Below, one piece after another: positions 52,041 through 61,123 of a DNA stretch of 64,000 bases (position 1 is the stretch's first letter; every line of letters begins with the position of its first letter). The translations under genes and the position numbers were made by a program. The DNA lies in NCBI RefSeq assembly GCF_007301515.1, contig NZ_CP041666.1, forward strand, positions 1,674,001-1,738,000. The letters are read 5' to 3'. Source of the DNA: Radiobacillus deserti. GTDB taxonomy: Bacteria; Bacillota; Bacilli; Bacillales; Amphibacillaceae. The notes under the pieces were generated by a model that was given only the letters and a program-made list of their open reading frames with translations, ran no database searches and was not told where the DNA came from.

Positions 52041-55000
52041 ATGACTTTTAGTAAAATGCCGAAGGCGCAGGGTCTATATCGTCCTGAATTTGAACATGAT
52101 GCATGTGGAATTGGTTTGTATGCACATCTGAAAGGCCATGCAACCCATGACATCGTAAAACAAGGTTTAAATATGCTTTGTCAATTAGATCACCGTGGTG
52201 GTCAAGGAAGTGACCCGAACACAGGTGATGGGGCTGGACTTATGGTTCAAATTCCGGATCAATATTTTAGAAAAGTTTGTGATGGTTTTCACTTACCTGA
52301 AAAAGGGCGCTATGGAGTCGGAATGGTGTTCTTTTCTCAGAACAAACAAGAGAGAGAAGAAATTGTGGAACAAGTAAACGCTCTTATTAAGGAAGAAGGG
52401 CAAGAGCTTTTGGGCTGGAGAGATGTACCAACCGATGTCAGAAAAGTCGGAATAAACGCACAAGAAACGTGCCCGGTAGTGAAGCAAGTATTTATTGGCG
52501 CGCAGGAAGAATTGGATGATTTAGCTTTTCAACGCAAACTGTATGTGATTCGAAAACAAGTTGAGCATTGGGCAGAAAAAAAAGAATTGCGCTTCTATTT
52601 TGCAAGTCTTTCCAATCAAACGATTGTTTATAAAGGGTTGTTAACACCTAGCCAAGTGGATGAGTTTTATTTAGATTTGCAGGATGAAGATTTTGTCTCT
52701 GCTTTTTCTTTAGTACACTCCCGCTTTAGTACGAATACTTTCCCGAGCTGGGAACGTGCACATCCAAACCGTTATTTAATTCATAACGGGGAAATTAATA
52801 CGATGCGTGGAAACATTAACTGGATGCGAGCCAGGGAACAACAGTTTATTTCGAAAGCATTCGGAGATGATTTAAACAAGCTACTACCTATTTTAAATGA
52901 TAATGGAAGTGATTCTTCTGTTTTAGATAATGCGTTAGAATTTTTTATTCTAGCCGGAAGAAAGCCTGCTCATGCAGCGATGATGTTAATTCCAGAGCCG
53001 TGGGAAAAGAATGAACATATATCGCCTGAAAAGAAAGCTTTCTACGAATATCACAGTACGTTAATGGAACAATGGGATGGTCCAACGTCTATTACCTTTA
53101 CAGACGGAAAGCAAATTGGAGCCATATTAGACCGTAATGGGTTAAGACCTGCACGGTATTATGTGACCAAAGACGACTACATTATTTATTCTTCGGAGGT
53201 CGGTGTAATCGACGTAGAAGAAGAAAACGTTTTATACAAAGATCGATTAAGTCCTGGAAAAATGCTATTAGTGGATTTAGAACAAGGAAAAATCATTGCC
53301 GACGAAGAGTTAAAAGCTGAGATGGCGAATGAACACCCTTATCAGGAGTGGCTGGAAGAACAGCTTGTTACGTTAGATAATGATGTAAACGTAGTGGAAG
53401 AGGATCCGGTCCATGATTTATTAGCAAGACAGAAAGCATTTGGCTATACGTATGAAGATGTTTATAAGTATCTCCTTCCTATTGTAACGGAGGGGAAAGA
53501 TCCAATAGGTTCAATGGGGAATGATAGTCCATTAGCGGTTTTGTCGGAACGTCCTCAATCCTTGTTCAACTACTTTAAGCAATTGTTTGCACAAGTAACG
53601 AACCCTCCGATTGATGCTTATCGTGAGCAGATTGTAACCTCTACTTTGACTTATTTAGGACCTGAAGGGAATATTCTGCACCCGGATAAAACCAATTGTC
53701 ATCGAATACAGTTAGATAGTCCGGTATTATCTAACCAACAATTAAAAGCACTTAAAGAAAACAAATTAGATGGATTTACAAGCAAAGTGATTTCTTCTTT
53801 ATTTGAAGACAATTTGGAACAAGGGCTAGATGCGATTTTTAAGCAAGCAGAAGAGGCTATTTCATCGGGAGTAAATCTATTAATTCTATCAGATCGAGGA
53901 ATGAATAAACAAAAGGTAGCAGTTCCAGCCTTGTTAGCAGTAAGTGGACTACATCAATATCTCGTAAGGCAAGGAAGTCGGACAAAAGTAAGTATTATTA
54001 TCGAATCTGGTGAAACCAGAGAGGTTCATCACTTTGCTACATTGATTGGTTATGGAGCAGATGCTATTAATCCATATCTAGCATTTGAGACATATAAACA
54101 AGCTATTGTAGACGGTGCATTGTCTGTCAGCTACCCACAAGCTGTTCATAAATACATGGACGGGGTAACGGAAGGTGTTATTAAAGTAATGTCCAAGATG
54201 GGGATCTCCACTGTTCAAAGCTATCGTGGTGCCCAAATTTTTGAAGCCGTTGGAATTAGTGAAGAAGTCATGAAGAAGTATTTCACAGGGACTGCCTCTC
54301 AAATTGGTGGAATAGGATTAGAAACGATTGCGAAAGAAACGAAGCTTCGTCATGAAGAAGGTTACAAAGATGCTGTGGATCAAACATTGGAAGCAGGTAG
54401 TGATTTCCAATGGCGAAAAAATGGAGAACACCATGCGTTTAATCCAAAAACGATTCACACCCTTCAATGGGCATGTCGTCGAGGGGATTACAATCTCTTT
54501 AAAGAATATTCATCAGCAGCAAATGAAGAGCGCATAGGATTTTTACGAAATTTATTTGAATTCAAATCTACAAAATCTATTCCTTTAGAGGAAGTTGAAT
54601 CCGTAGATAGCATCGTAAAACGATTCAAAACAGGTGCTATGTCCTTTGGTTCTTTAAGTAAAGAAGCACATGAAGCGCTTGCTATTGCGATGAATCGTTT
54701 AGGTGGAAAAAGTAATAGCGGTGAAGGGGGGGAGGATCCTACTCGTTACGAATTAGACGAAAACGGGGATTCTCGTCGAAGTGGAATTAAACAAATCGCA
54801 TCCGGGCGTTTTGGCGTTAAGAGTCACTATTTAGTAAATGCTGATGAGCTACAAATTAAAATGGCTCAAGGTGCAAAACCGGGGGAAGGCGGTCAATTAC
54901 CAGGAAATAAAGTGTATCCATGGGTAGCAACTGTTCGTGGTTCTACACCAGGAGTTGATTTGATTTCTCCACCACCTCACCATGATATTTATTCTATCGA

Positions 55001-56591
55001 GGATCTAGCTCAACTCATTCATGATTTGAAGAATGCGAATCGTGATGCACGTATTAGTGTGAAACTGGTAGCGAAAGCAGGCGTTGGTACGATTGCAGCA
55101 GGTGTAGCGAAAGGTGCCGCAGATGTCATTTCCGTTGTAGGGTACGACGGTGGAACTGGTGCTTCACCGAAGACTAGTATTAAGCACACAGGATTACCAT
55201 GGGAACTTGGTCTAGCAGAAGCGCACCAGACGTTAATGCTGAATGGCTTAAGAGAACGTGTCATTCTTGAAACAGACGGAAAGCTTATGACAGGAAAAGA
55301 CGTCGTAATGGCTGCTTTACTAGGTGCAGAGGAATATGGATTTGCGACAGCTCCACTTGTCGTGCTTGGCTGTGTTATGATGCGTGCTTGTCACATTGAT
55401 ACTTGTCCAGTGGGGGTTGCCACACAAAATCCTGAGTTACGGAAGAAATTCATGGGAGATCCGGACCATGTTGTCAACTTTATGAGATTCGTTGCAGAAG
55501 AAGTGCGTGAAATTATGGCAGAGCTTGGATTCCGAACGATGGATGAAATGGTTGGAAGAACAGATGTGTTAAAAGTTGGAGCACGTGCTCAATCACATTG
55601 GAAAGCAAAAGATTTGGATCTAAGTACGCTTTTATATCAACCAGAAGGTGGTAGAATTCGTAAAACTGCACAAAACCATAAAATTGAGGAATCTCTAGAT
55701 GTAACCAAAATATTACCTATGGTTAAACGTGCTATTGATGAGGGCGAAAAAGTAGATCATAGCTTCTCCATTCGAAATATTAACCGTGTGACCGGTACGA
55801 TTGTAGGAAGTGAAATCTCTAAGAAATATGGAGAAGAAGGACTTCCAGACGATACAATAACGTTGCGCTTTAAAGGATCAGCAGGTCAAAGCTTTGGTGC
55901 ATTCGTACCGAGAGGGATGACAATGATTATAGATGGGGATGCAAATGATTATGTCGGAAAAGGATTATCCGGTGGTAAATTAATCGTATCCTCTCCAAAA
56001 GAATCTACTATTCTAGCAAGTGGAAATGTAATAGCTGGTAATGTTGCATTTTATGGTGCTACATCAGGAGAAGCGTATATCAATGGCTTTGCAGGAGAAC
56101 GTTTTGCTGTTCGTAATAGTGGAGCACGAGTAGTTGTTGAAGGAATCGGTGATCACGGGTGTGAATATATGACAGGTGGTCGTGTCGTCATACTTGGTGA
56201 AGTTGGGAAAAACTTCGGAGCAGGGATGTCAGGCGGTATAGCTTATGTCTACGCAGAGGATAAAGAGAAGTTTAAGAATTTAAGTAACCAAGAAATGATT
56301 GAGTTTGAATCGTTAACAGATCATGAAGAAATAAATGAATTAAAAACGATGATACAAAATCACTTAAACTACACAAATAGTAGTAAAGCTGCTGGAATCT
56401 TAAATAATTGGCAAGATGCATTACAGCACTTTGTAAAAGTTATTCCGAGTGACTTTAAACAAATGTTACAGCAAATTGATCAATTAAAAGTAGCTGGTAT
56501 GAGTGATTCAGAAGCTCAAATGACAGCTTTCCAAGCAAAAAAGGCAAATAAGAGTGTTACTAATGCACCAGAAAAAGTAGCGGTCAAGTAG
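52041..56591 (+). CDS. gltA: Glutamate synthase large subunit
   Basis: The large subunit transfers the glutamine amide to 2-oxoglutarate. The 1516-residue protein has a predicted 21-residue propeptide, so Cys22 in DACGIGL becomes the N-terminal nucleophile of the glutaminase domain (LVHSRFSTNTFPSWERAHP). Then come the central domain, the FMN synthase domain (KSNSGEGGEDP, GAKPGEGGQLPG, ISPPPHHDIYSIEDL), the 3Fe-4S cluster cysteines (CHIDTCPVGVATQ) and the C-terminal beta-helix. It follows gltC divergently and precedes gltB by 15 bp. In Bacillus naming gltA is the large subunit. Confidence 0.97.
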   Translation: MTFSKMPKAQGLYRPEFEHDACGIGLYAHLKGHATHDIVKQGLNMLCQLDHRGGQGSDPNTGDGAGLMVQIPDQYFRKVCDGFHLPEKGRYGVGMVFFSQNKQEREEIVEQVNALIKEEGQELLGWRDVPTDVRKVGINAQETCPVVKQVFIGAQEELDDLAFQRKLYVIRKQVEHWAEKKELRFYFASLSNQTIVYKGLLTPSQVDEFYLDLQDEDFVSAFSLVHSRFSTNTFPSWERAHPNRYLIHNGEINTMRGNINWMRAREQQFISKAFGDDLNKLLPILNDNGSDSSVLDNALEFFILAGRKPAHAAMMLIPEPWEKNEHISPEKKAFYEYHSTLMEQWDGPTSITFTDGKQIGAILDRNGLRPARYYVTKDDYIIYSSEVGVIDVEEENVLYKDRLSPGKMLLVDLEQGKIIADEELKAEMANEHPYQEWLEEQLVTLDNDVNVVEEDPVHDLLARQKAFGYTYEDVYKYLLPIVTEGKDPIGSMGNDSPLAVLSERPQSLFNYFKQLFAQVTNPPIDAYREQIVTSTLTYLGPEGNILHPDKTNCHRIQLDSPVLSNQQLKALKENKLDGFTSKVISSLFEDNLEQGLDAIFKQAEEAISSGVNLLILSDRGMNKQKVAVPALLAVSGLHQYLVRQGSRTKVSIIIESGETREVHHFATLIGYGADAINPYLAFETYKQAIVDGALSVSYPQAVHKYMDGVTEGVIKVMSKMGISTVQSYRGAQIFEAVGISEEVMKKYFTGTASQIGGIGLETIAKETKLRHEEGYKDAVDQTLEAGSDFQWRKNGEHHAFNPKTIHTLQWACRRGDYNLFKEYSSAANEERIGFLRNLFEFKSTKSIPLEEVESVDSIVKRFKTGAMSFGSLSKEAHEALAIAMNRLGGKSNSGEGGEDPTRYELDENGDSRRSGIKQIASGRFGVKSHYLVNADELQIKMAQGAKPGEGGQLPGNKVYPWVATVRGSTPGVDLISPPPHHDIYSIEDLAQLIHDLKNANRDARISVKLVAKAGVGTIAAGVAKGAADVISVVGYDGGTGASPKTSIKHTGLPWELGLAEAHQTLMLNGLRERVILETDGKLMTGKDVVMAALLGAEEYGFATAPLVVLGCVMMRACHIDTCPVGVATQNPELRKKFMGDPDHVVNFMRFVAEEVREIMAELGFRTMDEMVGRTDVLKVGARAQSHWKAKDLDLSTLLYQPEGGRIRKTAQNHKIEESLDVTKILPMVKRAIDEGEKVDHSFSIRNINRVTGTIVGSEISKKYGEEGLPDDTITLRFKGSAGQSFGAFVPRGMTMIIDGDANDYVGKGLSGGKLIVSSPKESTILASGNVIAGNVAFYGATSGEAYINGFAGERFAVRNSGARVVVEGIGDHGCEYMTGGRVVILGEVGKNFGAGMSGGIAYVYAEDKEKFKNLSNQEMIEFESLTDHEEINELKTMIQNHLNYTNSSKAAGILNNWQDALQHFVKVIPSDFKQMLQQIDQLKVAGMSDSEAQMTAFQAKKANKSVTNAPEKVAVK

Positions 56592-56606
56592 AAAGGAGAG
56601 AGAGAA

Positions 56607-58103
56607 ATGGGAAAAGCAACAGGTTTTATCGATTATAAGCGTGAAGAAGCCCAGGAACGAAATCCAAAGACTCGTTTACAGGATTGGAATGAATACTCTG
56701 CTCCTTTCTCAGATGAAGTGTTACAACGGCAAGGAGCACGCTGTATGGATTGTGGGACTCCTTTTTGTCACATTGGAATGGAGATTGGTGGGGCAACCTC
56801 AGGTTGTCCTGTCTACAACCTAATTCCAGAATGGAACGACCTTGTGTATAAAGGGAGATGGAAGGAAGCGCTGGAACGTTTAATGAAGACCAATAACTTT
56901 CCTGAATTCACAGGAAGAGTTTGTCCAGCCCCCTGTGAAGGATCTTGTACAGTAGCGATTTCTGATCCTGCTGTAACGATTAAAAACATTGAAAGAGCAA
57001 TCATCGACAAAGGGTTTGAAAATGGATGGATCACTCCTCGAATCCCGAAAAAGCGTACTGGTAGAAAGGTTGCAATCGTCGGCTCTGGTCCTGCAGGTCT
57101 TGCAGCCGCTGATCAACTAAATCAAGCTGGACATTCTGTTACTGTGTATGAAAAATCAGACCGTATCGGTGGCTTACTTATGTACGGAATTCCAAGCATG
57201 AAGCTAGAAAAGCGTGTTGTGGAGCGCCGTGTAAACTTATTGAATGAAGAAGGTATTTCATTCGTAACCAATACGGAAGTAGGAAAAGATATTACATCCA
57301 CTGAATTAAATAAACAGTTTGACGCAGTTATCCTTTGTACTGGTGCGCAAAAGCATCGTGATTTAGTCATTGAAGGTCGTGAATCTAAAGGGGTAGAATT
57401 TGCGATGGATTATTTAACACTATCTACCAAAAGCCTGTTAGATTCGGATTTAAAAGATGGACAATATATTGATGCAAAAGGTAAAGATGTTATTGTAATC
57501 GGCGGTGGAGATACGGGTGCTGACTGTATTGCAACTGCTTTACGTCAAGATTGTAACAGTATCGTACAGTTTGGGAAACATCCGCAATTACCGATGGCTA
57601 GAACATCCAATAACCTATGGCCAGAGTATCCTCATGTATTTGGGCTAGAATATGCACATAAAGAGGCAAAGGCAAAATTTGGGGAGGATCCTCGTCAATA
57701 TTCGATTCAAACGAAGAAGTTTGTATCAGATGAAAACGGTAATCTTAAGGAGCTTCATACGATTGAGATGAGAAAAGTACGAGATGAAAGTGGTATGTTC
57801 GTCTATGAGGAAATACCAGGAACTGAAAAAGTATGGCCAGCTCAGCTTGTTCTTATAGCGATTGGGTTTGAAGGCCCCGAACAAGAAGTGCTAAAAGAGT
57901 TTGGTGTTCACGTTCAAAATCGAAAAGTAGCAGCAGAATATGGAAAATTCGAAACGAGTGTAGATGGAGTATTTGCTGCCGGAGATGTTAGAAGAGGACA
58001 AAGTTTAATTGTTTGGGCGATAAATGAAGGTAGAGAGGTTGCTCATAAGGTCGATCATTATTTAATGGGGGCTAGTACTTTACCTAGCCAGCTTGCTATG
58101 TAA
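56607..58103 (+). CDS. gltB: Glutamate synthase small subunit (NADPH, FAD, 4Fe-4S)
   Basis: The 498-residue protein passes electrons from NADPH through FAD and two 4Fe-4S clusters to the large subunit. The cluster cysteines are in RCMDCGTPFCHIG, SGCPVYNLIPEW and CPAPCEGSCTV. The FAD Rossmann motif is VAIVGSGPAGLAAADQL and the NADPH one VIVIGGGDTGADCIATAL; GVFAAGDVRRGQSLIVWA is the FAD-terminal signature. AAAGGAGAG precedes the ATG, 15 bp after gltA. A strong terminator follows. Confidence 0.97.
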   Translation: MGKATGFIDYKREEAQERNPKTRLQDWNEYSAPFSDEVLQRQGARCMDCGTPFCHIGMEIGGATSGCPVYNLIPEWNDLVYKGRWKEALERLMKTNNFPEFTGRVCPAPCEGSCTVAISDPAVTIKNIERAIIDKGFENGWITPRIPKKRTGRKVAIVGSGPAGLAAADQLNQAGHSVTVYEKSDRIGGLLMYGIPSMKLEKRVVERRVNLLNEEGISFVTNTEVGKDITSTELNKQFDAVILCTGAQKHRDLVIEGRESKGVEFAMDYLTLSTKSLLDSDLKDGQYIDAKGKDVIVIGGGDTGADCIATALRQDCNSIVQFGKHPQLPMARTSNNLWPEYPHVFGLEYAHKEAKAKFGEDPRQYSIQTKKFVSDENGNLKELHTIEMRKVRDESGMFVYEEIPGTEKVWPAQLVLIAIGFEGPEQEVLKEFGVHVQNRKVAAEYGKFETSVDGVFAAGDVRRGQSLIVWAINEGREVAHKVDHYLMGASTLPSQLAM

Positions 58104-58123
58104 TATGGCAATGACATTAAGGG

Positions 58124-58159
58124 TAGACCTGATGCGTTGAACGCATCAGGTCTATTTCT
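58124..58159 (+). terminator. Terminator after gltB
   Basis: A 14-bp perfect stem, TAGACCTGATGCGT and its complement, around a 3-base loop, followed by TTTCT. Confidence 0.88.
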
Positions 58160-58262
58160 AGTTACAGTTGGTCAGTAACTGGATAATCCTTTGAGGAAGT
58201 ATGAAGTTTGATAAAGTGTTATTATAGAGGTACTAAATCATGACATAGATGAGGGGAATAGT

Positions 58263-59336
58263 ATGGAAAATCAAGAGATACAAATAACGTACACTACAAC
58301 GGAAAAACCGAAGCCAAATGCCGAATCATTGGAGTTCGGCAAAATTTTTACGGATCATATGTTTATAATGGACTACTCCTTAGAGGATGGCTGGCATAGT
58401 CCGAGAATCCTGCCTTATCAGCCTATTACACTGGATCCCGCGGCCATTGTATTTCATTATGGACAAACCGTTTTTGAAGGGTTAAAAGCCTATAAAACAA
58501 AGGATGGACATGTTCGGTTATTTCGTCCGAATAAAAATATGGAACGATTAAATCGGTCTAATAGAAGACTTTGTATCCCGGAGATTGACGAGGAGTTTGC
58601 CTTACAAGCAATTCGAGAACTAGTGAGATTAGAAAAAGATTGGATTCCAACAGCTCCAGGAACGTCATTATACATACGTCCGTTCATAATCTCCACAGAA
58701 CCATACTTAGGGGTAGCACCATCAAAACGGTATCAGTTTATTATTATTTTATCTCCTGTAGGCGCTTACTATAAAGAGGGGATTAATCCTGTGAAAATCG
58801 CAGTTGAACAAACGTTTGTTCGCGCTGTGAATGGTGGTACAGGAGAGGCTAAAACGGCAGGGAACTATGCTTCAAGTCTAAAGGCTCAAGAGCTGGTTGC
58901 TGAAAAAGGCTATGCACAGGTTCTATGGTTAGATGGTGTGGAGAAGAAATATATCGAAGAAGTAGGAAGTATGAACATGTTCTTTAAAGTAGACGGAGAA
59001 GTGATTACTCCTAGTTTGAACGGCAGCATATTAGAAGGGGTTACCCGCAACTCGGTTATTACACTGTTACAGCACTGGGGAATTCCAGTAATCGAAAAAA
59101 AGATATCCATCGACGAGATTTATCAAGCATATAAAGATGGATTATTAGAAGAAGCGTTTGGTACTGGGACAGCTGCCGTTATTTCACCAGTTGGCGAATT
59201 GTCCTGGAACGGTGAAAAGCTTGCAATTAACGGCGGCAAAATCGGAGAGGTTTCCCAGCGGTTATATGATACACTAACCGGAATTCAGTATGGGACAAAA
59301 GAAGATACCTTTAATTGGATTATTGAAGTTTCTTAG
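58263..59336 (+). CDS. ilvE: Branched-chain amino acid aminotransferase
   Basis: A 357-residue class IV PLP enzyme of the longer (type II) BCAT group that moves amino groups between glutamate and branched 2-oxo acids. It shows FHYGQTVFEGLKAYKT, RPNKNMERLNRSNRRL, LYIRPFI, and the PLP lysine in GGTGEAKTAGNYASSL. The C-terminal EEAFGTGTAAVISPVG is typical. AGGGG precedes the ATG. It stands alone between terminators; glutamate from gltAB is its natural amino donor. Confidence 0.95.
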   Translation: MENQEIQITYTTTEKPKPNAESLEFGKIFTDHMFIMDYSLEDGWHSPRILPYQPITLDPAAIVFHYGQTVFEGLKAYKTKDGHVRLFRPNKNMERLNRSNRRLCIPEIDEEFALQAIRELVRLEKDWIPTAPGTSLYIRPFIISTEPYLGVAPSKRYQFIIILSPVGAYYKEGINPVKIAVEQTFVRAVNGGTGEAKTAGNYASSLKAQELVAEKGYAQVLWLDGVEKKYIEEVGSMNMFFKVDGEVITPSLNGSILEGVTRNSVITLLQHWGIPVIEKKISIDEIYQAYKDGLLEEAFGTGTAAVISPVGELSWNGEKLAINGGKIGEVSQRLYDTLTGIQYGTKEDTFNWIIEVS

Positions 59337-59360
59337 TCACAGAAAAAGTCCACAATAGAA

Positions 59361-59400
59361 AAATTAAGCACTCCAACTTTTGGAGTGCTTAATTTATTTG
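59361..59400 (+). terminator. Terminator after ilvE
   Basis: AAATTAAGCACTCCA (59361-59375) pairs perfectly with TGGAGTGCTTAATTT (59381-59395), followed by ATTTG. Confidence 0.88.
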
Positions 59401-59488
59401 TAAATAAAGCCGGTGTTTTTGGTAATGCTAACAGAAGACTGATTGCATACAGACAGTCAAACGAAAAAGAAGGGAATGTGTAATCAGC

Positions 59489-60751
59489 TTGTCTAAACAA
59501 CCAAAACAAGGCTTAGTTATATTGGCAATAAGTTCGATTCCGTTGATTATGACACTTGGGAATTCAATGTTGATTCCTATTTTACCAGCCATGCAATCAA
59601 ACTTAAAGCTTAGTTCATTTCAAGTGAGTATGACGATTACCATTTTTTCTATTGCCGCGGCCATCTGTATTCCTATATTTGGCTATTTGTCCGATCGATT
59701 TTCAAGAAAAGCAATTATCGTACCATCCCTTATTATTTATGGACTCGGCGGATTGCTAGCAGGAATAGCATCTGCTTGGATAGATAATGCTTATTTGTGG
59801 ATCATTGTCGGACGCACCTTACAAGGGGTGGGAGCTGCAGGAACCGCACCTATAGCAATGGCTCTAACAGGGGATTTGTTTAAAGGCGGTCAACAGAGTA
59901 AAGTACTTGGATTGGTAGAAGCATCCAATGGTTTTGGGAAGGTTTTATCTCCTATAGTTGGTTCAGCTTTAGCTTTAATCGTTTGGTATGGTCCTTTTTG
60001 GGGATTTCCTATTTTTTGTTTAGTTTCTGTTCTACTAACAGCATTTTTCGTAAAAGAAAAGAAAAAAACGAAACAGCCACCACCGTTTGGGAAGTATGTC
60101 AGAGGTTTATTCTCTGTTTTTAAAACGGAAGGTAAGTGGCTGCTTACCACTTATTTGGCAGGAGCTACCTGTCTCTTCACGTTATTCGGCGTTCTTTTTT
60201 ATATTTCCGATGTATTGGAGACAGAATATAACATCGATGGCATATTAAAGGGCTGTATCCTTGCCATTCCTTTATTATTTCTGATGTCGACTTCTTTTAC
60301 GACAGGAAGCAAAATTGGGAAAAACCTAAAGGTAATGAAGAAGTTAATTATTGTCGGTTTGTTAATCATGACACTTTCGTTTGTCTCTCTCGTCTTTTTT
60401 GAACGTTTGATCCTTTTCATTGGGATACTCATATTAAGTAGTATCGGAACAGGACTCGTTCTTCCTTGCCTGAACAGCCTAATTACTGGTTCCGTAGGGG
60501 CAGCAAGACGAGGAGTCGTTACATCCTTATACGGTTCTGTTCGTTTTTTAGGAGTTGCAGCAGGACCACCGGTTTACGGATGGCTGATGAGCTGGTCAAG
60601 AACAGGAATGTTTCTATCAACAGCAGGATTAACTTTATTCGTATTCTTATTATGCTTACTACTCATTAAACCGGAAAATAATACAGCGGGTAACGAATCG
60701 GATAGCCAAACAAATACGTTGTTTACGAAACTTCAACTAACGAGTGAATAG
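59489..60751 (+). CDS. MFS efflux transporter (DHA1 type, 12 spans)
   Basis: A 420-residue major facilitator with about 12 membrane spans. The loop 2-3 motif GYLSDRFSRKAIIVPSL and the helix 4-5 motifs GRTLQGVGAAGTAPIAMALTGDLF are characteristic of DHA1 drug-type exporters (bacterial Bmr/YmfD-like). The start is TTG with AAGGGA upstream at a wide spacing. The next gene, of unknown function, starts 12 bp after, so the two may be co-transcribed. Substrate cannot be inferred. Confidence 0.85.
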   Translation: MSKQPKQGLVILAISSIPLIMTLGNSMLIPILPAMQSNLKLSSFQVSMTITIFSIAAAICIPIFGYLSDRFSRKAIIVPSLIIYGLGGLLAGIASAWIDNAYLWIIVGRTLQGVGAAGTAPIAMALTGDLFKGGQQSKVLGLVEASNGFGKVLSPIVGSALALIVWYGPFWGFPIFCLVSVLLTAFFVKEKKKTKQPPPFGKYVRGLFSVFKTEGKWLLTTYLAGATCLFTLFGVLFYISDVLETEYNIDGILKGCILAIPLLFLMSTSFTTGSKIGKNLKVMKKLIIVGLLIMTLSFVSLVFFERLILFIGILILSSIGTGLVLPCLNSLITGSVGAARRGVVTSLYGSVRFLGVAAGPPVYGWLMSWSRTGMFLSTAGLTLFVFLLCLLLIKPENNTAGNESDSQTNTLFTKLQLTSE

Positions 60752-60763
60752 GAGGAGATTTTT

Positions 60764-61066
60764 GTGCAAATTTATTTTTCACCAGAATTCTTAAAAGAGG
60801 ATGCTCAAGTCTTAAATATATTAGATGATAATGACAAAGCAGTGGGATACATGGCTTTTCTTATGGAAGAAACCAAGATGTATGTGTATGGACAATTAGA
60901 AGAAGAAGGGGTTTATGAGGATTTTAAAGATCTGGTTAATCCATATTTGCAAGGTCTTTCTAAAATCAAACCGAAACTCGAAGTGTACACATACTTAACA
61001 GTTGGTGGAAAGAAAGTGGAGTTAGAAAAGAAAGAGGATAAGAGTAAATCCGAAGAGAAATCCTAA
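60764..61066 (+). CDS. Conserved hypothetical cytoplasmic protein
   Basis: A 100-residue acidic/charged protein starting at GTG with AGGAGGAG upstream. The body is mixed alpha/beta (QIYFSPEFLKEDAQVLNILDD, YMAFLMEETKMYVYGQLEEEG, KLEVYTYLTVGG) and the tail is a lysine/glutamate-rich low-complexity stretch (LEKKEDKSKSEEKS). No membrane span or motif known to me. It follows the MFS gene by 12 bp and precedes the TctA gene by about 57 bp. Confidence 0.6.
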   Translation: MQIYFSPEFLKEDAQVLNILDDNDKAVGYMAFLMEETKMYVYGQLEEEGVYEDFKDLVNPYLQGLSKIKPKLEVYTYLTVGGKKVELEKKEDKSKSEEKS

Positions 61067-61123
61067 CACATCTAGGCCAATAGATGAATACCATATCCTA
61101 GCTCAGTAATGAGGGGGATGGAT